Shown: positions 19,148-27,066 of the stretch, piece by piece
Layout: the number at the start of each line of letters is the position of its first letter
How positions within the stretch are numbered: position 1 is the stretch's first letter
DNA from: G963663615 sp963663615
GTDB lineage: Bacteria; Bacteroidota; Ignavibacteria; Ignavibacteriales; Melioribacteraceae
Assembly: GCA_963663615.1 (NCBI GenBank)
Contig: OY760517.1
Span: 1,984,001 to 2,048,000, forward strand
DNA length: 64,000 nt
Reading direction: 5' to 3'
Translations under genes and position numbers: made by a program
Notes under the pieces: model-generated
Database searches by the model: none
Seen by the model: the letters and a program-made list of their open reading frames with translations, nothing else
Told to the model about the DNA's origin: nothing

Positions 19148-20353
19148 TTATAATTGTTCAAGTATATCTTTTACCATATCCTTATGTACCATAAAGTCCA
19201 TTATTTTTAACTTTATATAGTCTTCATGATAGAAAAAATATCCCGGATTATTGCCATCAAATGAACCAGCACCCGAATCCTTAATCAGATACCAATATTT
19301 TCCATTATCCCCTTTCTTATAACCAACTAAATGAATACCATGATCATCGGTAGTAGTTTTGTTAGAGAACCTTAGTTCTCTCGCATCTTCATTTATGTAT
19401 GCCGATGGAATATCAAAATCAGGAATCATTAAACAATCAACCTTGTTAACCTTACCAGGTTCAGAAACATCTCCACCGATTGACATTGTATAACCGCTTT
19501 CAATAGCATTGTTAATTATGTCCATAAATTTATTCAATGGTACATTAACGTATGATGAATCGTGCCACCAGTTATCAGGAACAGTGTATTCAACTTCCTG
19601 CATGTATGGCTGTTCTTTAATTGAAAGTATATCAACATAATCTTCAGGATTAAGTTTACAATACTCAGTCATAAACGATTCAGGGGTATATTCTTTGCCC
19701 TTATAAGTAAACTTTTCAGGGGGAGTTCCCATATATTTATCCATGATAGACTTAATTTCATTTAAAACGGTATCAAGCTCCCAGCTATCATTTTCTTTTG
19801 CTTTGGCAAATACTGCCTCCATTTCCTTAAACATTTCGGAATGATCATGATACTTCTGGTTCTCTGGTTTACCGGTATAAACTTCACGAGGAACACAACC
19901 ATACTTACTCAATAATCTCTGTAAAGCATTTGCTTCAGAACCTTCTGCAAAAAGTGATTCCCCTTTTGTCCATACATGTTTGTCAGTTTTTGCAACGTAC
20001 TCCCAATAAACAAAAAACAATTGTGAGAGCTTAACTTCCTTTTTGGTTAATCTGTAAATTTCCGATTCAAAAAAGGAAGTTGTTGAGAATGCCCAACATG
20101 TACCAGTATATCCCTGGCTAACTGGTTCGTTATGCCAATAAGTTTTAAATTCATTTTTTGTTTTTGGAAGTTCCATTCCCTCAACATCAACTTTAAAGGC
20201 TTTATCCTCGGGGTGATATTTATCAATTTTCCCAATTGACTCAAGAATATCTTTATACTTATCACTCTTTTTGTTTTCGAATACTCCTTTATCTTTTGCC
20301 TGAGCAAACATTATTATAGGAAGTATTGCTAAAAATAAAATTACTCTTCGCAT
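19148..20353 (-). CDS. Exported C1-family (bleomycin hydrolase/PepC-like) cysteine peptidase
   Basis: Papain-fold peptidase of 401 residues with a signal peptide (MRRVILFLAILPIIMFAQ). Catalytic Cys86 lies in QGYTGTCWAFSTTSF with the oxyanion Gln just ahead, and the active-site His in TTDDHGIHLVGY. The position usually held by Asn (NSWG) reads LIKDSGAGS, so Asp replaces Asn. Start set at ATG 20353, with GGAG five bases upstream; an in-frame upstream start overlaps the broken thioesterase. Probably a periplasmic aminopeptidase. Terminator shared with namZ. Confidence 0.85.
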   Translation of the reverse strand: MRRVILFLAILPIIMFAQAKDKGVFENKKSDKYKDILESIGKIDKYHPEDKAFKVDVEGMELPKTKNEFKTYWHNEPVSQGYTGTCWAFSTTSFFESEIYRLTKKEVKLSQLFFVYWEYVAKTDKHVWTKGESLFAEGSEANALQRLLSKYGCVPREVYTGKPENQKYHDHSEMFKEMEAVFAKAKENDSWELDTVLNEIKSIMDKYMGTPPEKFTYKGKEYTPESFMTEYCKLNPEDYVDILSIKEQPYMQEVEYTVPDNWWHDSSYVNVPLNKFMDIINNAIESGYTMSIGGDVSEPGKVNKVDCLMIPDFDIPSAYINEDARELRFSNKTTTDDHGIHLVGYKKGDNGKYWYLIKDSGAGSFDGNNPGYFFYHEDYIKLKIMDFMVHKDMVKDILEQL

Positions 20354-20372
20354 ATTTACTCCGTTACTAAAT

Positions 20373-20804
20373 TTAATGATTCTGCTTATAAGCATTATAT
20401 TTATGCTGCAAAGCTTCTGGAATTTTTACTGGTCTTTTTTTCTCAAGGTCTATAACATAACCGGTTTGTTTACCTCCGCAATATGTTTTGTCAGCTATTT
20501 TAATTTCAAGCTACATTTTCCATTTTGCTCTACCAAGTTCAGATAGCCAGGCATATCCGGTTGGTGAATCGTAAATTGTAAGAGGGCATTTATATTCAAT
20601 TTCAGTTTTTGCAAGTACAGGGGCTACTTTATTCTTAATCATTGACTGCAATGACCAATGTTCATCCAGTAAAAGTGTTCTAAGTTCTTCAAACCATCTT
20701 ATATAAACTATATTACTCACTATACCCATTACATCAATATCGAAAGCGTGGATCTTAAAATCCTTTTGCACCTGGAATATTCGTTGGTAGTTTTCACTTA
20801 TCAT
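20373..20804 (-). pseudogene. Acyl-CoA thioesterase (4HBT hot-dog fold) interrupted by an in-frame TAG
   Basis: The frame opens at 20804 and reads a hot-dog thioesterase (DIDVMGIVSNIVYIRWFEEL; the usual form is D-x-x-G-x-V-x-x-x-x-Y) for 97 residues, then meets TAG at 20511-20513. The same frame continues for 45 clean, family-like codons (LEIKIADKTYCGGKQTGYVI) to a TAA at 20373-20375, so the intact gene would give 143 residues. One base change (to CAG, AAG or GAG) explains the stop. TAG terminates other genes here, for example actA and glyA, so recoding is unlikely. A short 97-residue product may still be made. Confidence 0.8.
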
Positions 20805-20823
20805 GATAATTAGACCAAAAGAA

Positions 20824-22509
20824 CTAAGTAATGAAAATTAGATATAAAACAGAACAGATAGAAAGCCCGAATGTAGAATAATATAAATAAACCCGTATAT
20901 TTTTGTTTAATTCTACTACAATTCTGTACCAAAGATAAAGCACCAGAGACATTTTTAAACTGGAGCTAACTATCTCGAGAAATTTATTATTGATAAAATA
21001 CTGAAGTACCAAACTTAGAGGAATAAGAATAATTATTATAAGGTCCATACCGGAAAGAAATATTCTTTCCTTTGGCAATATTTTTGGTCTCACAATAAGC
21101 AATAATATTACAATTGTAGCTAAGATAATAAAACTTATCCGAGTAAATAATGCTACATCAATTGAATAAAATCTGGTTTCAAGATTACTTTTAAGATGCT
21201 GCAAATTATATAACAAAAAGAATATTGCCATATTAAAATAGACATATATATGATTTTTAATGTCAGCTTCCCTGCTTTGAAACAATGAAATAAAAAACAG
21301 AAATATACCCACACCTGCCAAAAAGAATAATGCTTCCCTGTTTAGTGGCAACTGTTTGGGAAAGCTGAAAAATATAATACTAATAGCTAATATTGAGGAT
21401 AAATAAAGTAAATACTTTTTGTTAAGTCGAACAGCAAGCGAATAAACTTTTAGAACTTCATAATATAGAGAGTTAAAATATTCACTATTCTTTAAGTACT
21501 TAATTATTTGTTTTAGATTAAAAAGAAGAATAACTAATACTAAAAACAGAATCGTGACTGCCAAGCCCTCCTTGTTTTCCAGATACATTAAGGCAAGACT
21601 AATAAAAAGTAAATTAAAGCCGTGTATTATAAATACAGTTGATTTATGCGTAACATTATGACCAAATAATACATGGTGCAGATGAGACTTGTCCGGTAAA
21701 AAAGGGTGTTTACCATAAAATAAACGAATAAGAATAACCTTGATAGTATCTACAATAGGAACAGCTAACAATAAAGTTGGAAAGGTAAGGTCCAAACGAA
21801 CATGAGAATAATGTATAGAGGTATAAATTGAACCCACAACAAGAAAATACCCTAACAATAGTGCTCCTGTGTCACCTAAAAATATTCTTGCAGGAAACGC
21901 ATTAAACTTCAAAAATCCTAACAAACTACCTATTAAAGCTGCTGAAAGCAACAAAATAAAAAAATCTTGTTGAATAACATTCAGGGTAATTATAATAAGG
22001 AATATAGCCAGCGAATAACCACTTACCAAACCATCCAGCCCATCCATAAGGTTAATGGAATTTATAACCCCTATAATAAAAAAGAAAAGTAGCAAATAAT
22101 CAAGACCACTTGGTATGTAAAGCCCAAAAAACTCAATACCCTTAAAACTATCTTTAATACTGTAAATAATAACAGCAGCAGTTACAAACTGTGCAGCAAA
22201 CTTAACATACCACCTTAAGGATGCAATGTCATCAAGCATTCCGCAGATAGCAATAATAACACTACCAAGTAGTAAAAACCGTACAGCATTTAGATCCTGA
22301 TAAAATAAGATTACCTGCACGAGTACAATCATAAAAATAACTACTCCTCCCATTCGTGGAGTAATTTTTTTATTGACTCTGCGTTTATCAGGTTTGTCAA
22401 CTACACCATTCCTCTCTAAAAAATTTATAAGGTATGGTGTTACTAATAATGTTAGCATTAAACTACTGAAAAATATTATCATGTAGTCAAGTTCTTCAGA
22501 GAATATCAA
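20824..22509 (-). CDS. WecA/TagO-like undecaprenyl-phosphate sugar-1-phosphate transferase with C-terminal membrane extension
   Basis: Polyprenyl-phosphate N-acetylhexosamine-1-phosphate transferase of 561 residues that would start a surface glycan on the lipid carrier. Motifs in order: RRVNKKITPRMGG, the catalytic pair in MLDDIASLRW (Asp93-Asp94), NSINLMDGLDGL, IFLGDTGALLLGY, and the cytoplasmic PDKSHLHHVLFG. Family members are usually 320-380 residues; here about 200 more residues with six or so extra helices follow the catalytic domain. Start is TTG at 22509 with AGGA upstream, or ATG at 22482 (MIIFFSSLML). Close to a GT4 gene in the same direction. Confidence 0.88.
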   Translation of the reverse strand: MIFSEELDYMIIFFSSLMLTLLVTPYLINFLERNGVVDKPDKRRVNKKITPRMGGVVIFMIVLVQVILFYQDLNAVRFLLLGSVIIAICGMLDDIASLRWYVKFAAQFVTAAVIIYSIKDSFKGIEFFGLYIPSGLDYLLLFFFIIGVINSINLMDGLDGLVSGYSLAIFLIIITLNVIQQDFFILLLSAALIGSLLGFLKFNAFPARIFLGDTGALLLGYFLVVGSIYTSIHYSHVRLDLTFPTLLLAVPIVDTIKVILIRLFYGKHPFLPDKSHLHHVLFGHNVTHKSTVFIIHGFNLLFISLALMYLENKEGLAVTILFLVLVILLFNLKQIIKYLKNSEYFNSLYYEVLKVYSLAVRLNKKYLLYLSSILAISIIFFSFPKQLPLNREALFFLAGVGIFLFFISLFQSREADIKNHIYVYFNMAIFFLLYNLQHLKSNLETRFYSIDVALFTRISFIILATIVILLLIVRPKILPKERIFLSGMDLIIIILIPLSLVLQYFINNKFLEIVSSSLKMSLVLYLWYRIVVELNKNIRVYLYYSTFGLSICSVLYLIFIT

Positions 22510-22612
22510 AATTTCCTGCTGTTGTTTTTACAAAGTTTGTTAGAATACTTTAAAACATTGGTGTTAGTAATCACAAAAAAGAAAAATAGACAAAGCCAAA
22601 TATAAAAAAACT

Positions 22613-23782
22613 CTAACTCTGATGTGTTTTTACAAAGGAGTGCATTGATTTTGCCATATTTGCCATAATTGTTTTTCTTCTAAATTTCTTTCTGAAATCA
22701 GTTCGGTCAACTAATCCTGTATTATAAGAAATAATTTTTTCAACCATTTCATCTGCATTGCAGGGCTTAAATAATATTGCATCTGGAATATTCTGTTTAA
22801 GAAAATTAGCTGTAAAACCTCGTAAACCTGCAATAACTTTTTTACCGGTTGCACCATATTCAAATATTTTTGATGGAATTGGTGCCTCAAGTGATTTTGT
22901 GTTATTTAGATGGACAAGCAAGTATTCACTTTTATTATAAACCTCAAGAAGTTCATCCTGCTTTATAGGTTCAAACACTAAAACGTTATTTAGACTATTC
23001 TCTTTGATATTCTCAAGCAATGCTTCTTTTCTATTTCCATCACCATATAACTTGAATGTATATTCTGGTAATTTTTTAGCAGCATCAGGAATAATACATT
23101 CTAGTCCCTGTGCAATTCCAAAGTTACCGGCATAAGTGATAACTTTATTTCCGGCAGAATCTTTATCACTAAAATTATAGTTAATAAACTGTTCACCTAT
23201 ACCGTTTGTAAACCAACTTACTTCACCCTTGTAATAGGAGAAGTTTTCACGAAAACCCTCTGAAACCAAATTTAAATGACCTGCACTATTAAGAGTGTAT
23301 TTCTCGATTACTTTTAGTGCTGTTCCCAAAGTGTAACGAATTAGAGGATTTTTCATCTTGCCAAGTAATCCATCAATCAATGCATCTCTCAAATCAAGAT
23401 AAAATGGAATCCTCTTAACCTTGCTTATTCTTGCCCCCAATAATCCTGAAAATAATTTTGAAGACGAAACAAAAACAGCATCATACTTTCTTTTTCTAAC
23501 AATTTTCCAAACGGCTCTGTAATAATGCACAAATGTTATTACTTGTCCCTTTAATCCACTATGATTAGGAACATTAACTCGAGTAATTTTAATTTTACCA
23601 TCCGTTTCATATTCGGGGGCATCGACTGAATATGATTTATATCGATTTGGTTTTGTAGTTATTAGTTCTATTGTATCCCCTTCATCAAGAAGATTTGAAA
23701 GCTCTACAATCAGATCCGTATTACGAAATGAACCGGCTGAAAGATCAGGTCTGAAAAAGTAGGTTATATACAGGATATTCAT
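22613..23782 (-). CDS. GT4-family glycosyltransferase (WbuB/WcaI-like)
   Basis: Glycosyltransferase of 389 residues with two Rossmann domains (GT-B). The N terminus MNILYITYFFRPDLSAGS and the YLDLRDALIDGLLG segment resemble WbuB-type enzymes acting in O-antigen or exopolysaccharide synthesis. The donor-binding half has YAGNFGIAQGLE, LYGDGNRKEALL and the acidic SKIFEYGATGKKVIAG block. It lies 103 bases upstream of the WecA-like gene, so the two probably serve the same glycan. Donor and acceptor sugars cannot be told from sequence. Confidence 0.87.
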   Translation of the reverse strand: MNILYITYFFRPDLSAGSFRNTDLIVELSNLLDEGDTIELITTKPNRYKSYSVDAPEYETDGKIKITRVNVPNHSGLKGQVITFVHYYRAVWKIVRKRKYDAVFVSSSKLFSGLLGARISKVKRIPFYLDLRDALIDGLLGKMKNPLIRYTLGTALKVIEKYTLNSAGHLNLVSEGFRENFSYYKGEVSWFTNGIGEQFINYNFSDKDSAGNKVITYAGNFGIAQGLECIIPDAAKKLPEYTFKLYGDGNRKEALLENIKENSLNNVLVFEPIKQDELLEVYNKSEYLLVHLNNTKSLEAPIPSKIFEYGATGKKVIAGLRGFTANFLKQNIPDAILFKPCNADEMVEKIISYNTGLVDRTDFRKKFRRKTIMANMAKSMHSFVKTHQS

Positions 23783-23896
23783 AGTCTTTGTTGCATTCCT
23801 GGAACTTTAATAATATTCAAGCTACAAATATTAAAAAAAAATTACACTTAAAATAATGTTAATAACTTTTAGTCCGGCTAAAAGCTCTGAAATTAC

Positions 23897-23904
23897 TATA
23901 TTTG
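23897..23904 (+). promoter_or_regulatory. Candidate -7 promoter box (TATATTTG) for the PHP-GT39-GtrA cassette
   Basis: Exact TAnnTTTG match ending 28 bases before the ATG at 23932, in an AT-rich stretch. A TTTTAG about 25 bases upstream is a poor -33 candidate. Confidence 0.55.
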
Positions 23905-23931
23905 TCTGATAAATAAATATAATAATGGTAG

Positions 23932-25116
23932 ATGATGAAAGTTCTAAAATTTATAATAAAACTATTATATAGAATACCACTTGGTATAATACTAATTTTT
24001 CTATTAATTCTTGCGGCTCAATTATTCTTTACTGATGTATATAACTTCCCTGAAAGATCTAAGTTTTCAGGAGATGTTTTATTTAACCCTTATGCCAATC
24101 TTGATACCAATTGGTACCAATGTAATTTCCAAACTCATGCTGCAACGCATTGGGGTTTAACAGATGGTAAACAGACAGGTAAGGAAGTTCTGGATATATA
24201 TTATGATATGGGCTACGACTTTCCCTTTATTTCTGATTATTTCTCAATCAATAAATACCAAAATTTGGAAGATAGTTGTTTTGTACCTGTTTATGAACAT
24301 GGATTTAGTATTATAAAATCGCACAGATTGGTTTTTGGGCAAACTGATATAGACTATTTTGACGTAGTTCTTCCCCTTACAACAAGCGATAAACAACACA
24401 TGATAAACAGGCTTCATGAAGATGCTGATATGATTGCAATCTCACACCCAAAATTTCAGAATGGGCATAGAGAAGATGAATTCCCCTACCTTACCGGTTA
24501 TGAGCTTGTTGAAGTATTAAATCACTATCGTATTTCTGATGCACACTGGGATTCTGCACTTACTGCCGGTAGAGCCGCCTGGATTATTGGTGATGATGAC
24601 TCGCACAATGCTGATGATTATAATCAAACCGGAGTTATGTGGACAATGGTTAACTCGAACTCTTGCCATAAAGATAGTATTATTACTGCTCTGAAAAGAG
24701 GTAGTGCCTACAGTGTTCATGGTTATAAAGGGAAAAATTACTTTTATCTGAAGAGGGTTAATGTTGATAGTATGACAGTTACATGGACTTTAACCGATAC
24801 AGTCTCAAAAATTGAGCTGATTGGTGATAAAGGTATAACTCTTAAAGAAGTTTCCGATACTAATAGCGTCTCTTACACTTTTACTGATAGCGATACATAT
24901 GTAAGATTAAAAGCATCTATTGATTACGCCAAACAGGATTTGTATATAAATCCTGTTATCAGATATGATGGTAAAGGATTTCCATCTAATCCAAATCTTG
25001 CAACGGTAAACTATCCGCTAACTATTCTTAAAAAATTTACAATTATCCTCTTTTTCGTTTTGGTAATTACATTCTTTAATCGGAAAAAAATAAGGGCAAA
25101 ATTAGCAAACAAGTAA
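23932..25116 (+). CDS. Membrane-anchored PHP-domain phosphoesterase
   Basis: Protein of 394 residues with one membrane helix at each end (about 10-33 and 365-383), which places the domain between them outside the cytoplasm. The middle has the PHP metal-binding pattern: QTHAATHWGLTDG (His69, His73, Asp78), FISDYFS, IAISHPKF and the late GDDDSH. It is followed by a beta-rich segment without an obvious family. PHP enzymes hydrolyse phosphoesters with two or three metals; the substrate here is unknown. It starts a three-gene run with a GT39 enzyme and a GtrA-like protein (spacings 3 and 0 bases), suggesting a role in polyprenyl-phosphate sugar handling. Confidence 0.78.
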   Translation: MMKVLKFIIKLLYRIPLGIILIFLLILAAQLFFTDVYNFPERSKFSGDVLFNPYANLDTNWYQCNFQTHAATHWGLTDGKQTGKEVLDIYYDMGYDFPFISDYFSINKYQNLEDSCFVPVYEHGFSIIKSHRLVFGQTDIDYFDVVLPLTTSDKQHMINRLHEDADMIAISHPKFQNGHREDEFPYLTGYELVEVLNHYRISDAHWDSALTAGRAAWIIGDDDSHNADDYNQTGVMWTMVNSNSCHKDSIITALKRGSAYSVHGYKGKNYFYLKRVNVDSMTVTWTLTDTVSKIELIGDKGITLKEVSDTNSVSYTFTDSDTYVRLKASIDYAKQDLYINPVIRYDGKGFPSNPNLATVNYPLTILKKFTIILFFVLVITFFNRKKIRAKLANK

Positions 25117-25119
25117 ACT

Positions 25120-26616
25120 ATGCAACTTAATAATAATAACAAAATACTTGAAGATTCATTTGCAATTTGGATTATTTTAGCTGGGCTTTTTACCAGAGTA
25201 ATAGCATCAGCATTTATTGGGCCCGGATTTGATGAAGCATATTACGGTGTTTATTCCTACAACCTTGCTGGTGGGTATTTTGATCATCCTCCACTAGTGG
25301 CACTTATTGCCGGTTTTGGCAGATGGCTTACCACAATGAATACAGCTCTAACTTTAAGATTAGGGGCAATTCTGATTTTTATACCTACCAATATTGTAAT
25401 GTATAAAATAACCGCAAAAATATATGGTAGAGATGCTGCACGTATTTCTGTTATCTTAATGCATATTGTCCCCTTCTTTTTAATAGGAATTGGAGCATTT
25501 GTTATTCCTGATAACTCACTTATCTTTTTTTGGCTGCTCACCATTTATACATTGTTGCTAATTAAAGAGACCAAATCAACCAAATACTATATTTTGTTGG
25601 GTGTTTCACTTGGGTTTAGCATGCTTTCAAAATACCATTCCGGTTTTCTTTTCATGGCGATTGGTATTCTTGTTATCTTTTATAAAGATTGGAATTTTCT
25701 TCTAAAATCTGTATGGTTTTATATATCGATAGTAATTGCATTTATTATTTTTTCTCCAAACATAATCTGGAACTACAATAATGAATGGATATCGTATCTT
25801 TTCCAGTTTGGCAAGGGTGGTTCAGGTGGAATGCATTTTTCGCTTAATTCATTCTTGCAGGGTGTATTTGTGCAAGCTGGTTATCTTTTACCATGGAACA
25901 TGATACTTTTTATTGCTGTGATTGTAAAAACGATAAGGCATAAGAAAAAAGAAGTAATGTGGTTATTGCCATTTGCAATACTTCCAATTTTAATTTTTAC
26001 CCTTATTGGAGCAACAAGACAAATTCTTCCGCACTGGCCAATGCCCGGATATTTTGCTGCGGTTATACCAGCATCCGGAATATTATTAAAATGGTCTTCC
26101 AAATGGAAGAAGATATTTTACATCCCTTCAATCACCCTTATTGTAGTTACTCTTGTTATTCTAATTGTACAAGCTTTAACAGGTATTTTACCTTTAGAGA
26201 AAAAAGCCGATCTAACACTTGACGGTCAGGGATGGAAAGAAGTTTTAACATATCTTGACCAAAACAGAATTACAAACGACTCAACATTTCTTGTTACTAA
26301 TAAATGGTTTACATCAGGTGAATTGTATTATGCTGATGATGAAAACAATATTGTAACTATTCTTAATAAAGAAAATCCTCATGGCTTTTCTTTCTGGACA
26401 CATTATGATGAACTTGAAGGTAAAACCGGAATTATAATTGTTTCCGACAGGTATAACTATTCACCGAAGGAAGAAATGAGTAAATATTTTGAATCAATTT
26501 TCCTAATTGATTCAGTTGTAACAAAGCGTTTATCTAACGATGGACAGAAATTTTTAATCTGGAAGGGTAAACATTTTAAGAATAACTTTCACCCGGATTA
26601 TGGAGCACGCAAATAA
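25120..26616 (+). CDS. GT39/ArnT-like polyprenyl-phosphate sugar glycosyltransferase
   Basis: Integral membrane glycosyltransferase of 498 residues with about eleven helices. The first periplasmic loop holds FDEAYYGVYSYNLAGGYFDHPPL, whose acidic residue and DHPPL end are typical of PMT/ArnT-type GT-C enzymes. A periplasmic C-terminal domain of about 120 residues follows. These enzymes move a sugar from a polyprenyl-phosphate donor to lipid A, glycan or protein. Together with the downstream GtrA-like protein it would form a sugar-modification unit. Confidence 0.87.
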   Translation: MQLNNNNKILEDSFAIWIILAGLFTRVIASAFIGPGFDEAYYGVYSYNLAGGYFDHPPLVALIAGFGRWLTTMNTALTLRLGAILIFIPTNIVMYKITAKIYGRDAARISVILMHIVPFFLIGIGAFVIPDNSLIFFWLLTIYTLLLIKETKSTKYYILLGVSLGFSMLSKYHSGFLFMAIGILVIFYKDWNFLLKSVWFYISIVIAFIIFSPNIIWNYNNEWISYLFQFGKGGSGGMHFSLNSFLQGVFVQAGYLLPWNMILFIAVIVKTIRHKKKEVMWLLPFAILPILIFTLIGATRQILPHWPMPGYFAAVIPASGILLKWSSKWKKIFYIPSITLIVVTLVILIVQALTGILPLEKKADLTLDGQGWKEVLTYLDQNRITNDSTFLVTNKWFTSGELYYADDENNIVTILNKENPHGFSFWTHYDELEGKTGIIIVSDRYNYSPKEEMSKYFESIFLIDSVVTKRLSNDGQKFLIWKGKHFKNNFHPDYGARK

Positions 26617-27045
26617 ATGTTAAAAAATATTCTGAAAAAGTTCTTAGACAAAAAAGTTTTGCTTAGCAAATTTGCATTGGTTGGTGTATCAGGTATATTT
26701 GTTAACGAAGGTACACTTGCCTTATTTACTGAAGTTTTTGCTATAACCGTTGGTACTGCAGGAATTGTGGCAATTGAAATTTCAATAATTACTAATTTTT
26801 TACTTAATAATTTCTGGACATGGGAGCATGGTGGTATTGCCGGCTTTTGGAAAAGAATGTTAAAGTATCACTTGATAGCAGCGGTTGCAGGTGTAATAAA
26901 CTGGCTCTTTTTAGTAGGTCTATCTGAAGCAGGACTTCATCATTTAATCGCTAACCTAATTGGTATTGGTGCCGGATTTGTTATTAACTTTTTGTTTAAT
27001 CACCTTTGGACTTTTAATAAAAAAGAGGAAAGTCCTGAACAATAG
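26617..27045 (+). CDS. GtrA-like family membrane protein
   Basis: Protein of 142 residues with four membrane helices and the GtrA/DPMS-type pattern: KFALVGVSGIFVNEG at the start, TNFLLNNFWTW in the middle and NFLFNHLWTF at the end. GtrA proteins are thought to flip or hold polyprenyl-phosphate sugars in the membrane. Its ATG directly follows the GT39 stop. The stop codon lies inside the loop of the terminator at 27031-27054. Confidence 0.88.
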   Translation: MLKNILKKFLDKKVLLSKFALVGVSGIFVNEGTLALFTEVFAITVGTAGIVAIEISIITNFLLNNFWTWEHGGIAGFWKRMLKYHLIAAVAGVINWLFLVGLSEAGLHHLIANLIGIGAGFVINFLFNHLWTFNKKEESPEQ

Positions 27046-27061
27046 ATCAGGACTCCCCTTT
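27031..27061. terminator. Bidirectional terminator between the GtrA-like and tricorn-protease genes
   Basis: AGTCCTGA (27031-27038) pairs perfectly with TCAGGACT (27047-27054), followed by CCCCTTTT; flanking purine and pyrimidine runs (AAGAGG and CCTTTT) can extend the stem. Convergent genes end on both sides, and the GtrA-like stop codon lies in the loop. Confidence 0.85.
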
Positions 27062-27066
27062 TAATC

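Noticed and set aside
20511..20513. Recoded or read-through TAG in the thioesterase gene
   Set aside because: TAG is used as an ordinary stop by other genes in the window, and no recoding signal is seen.
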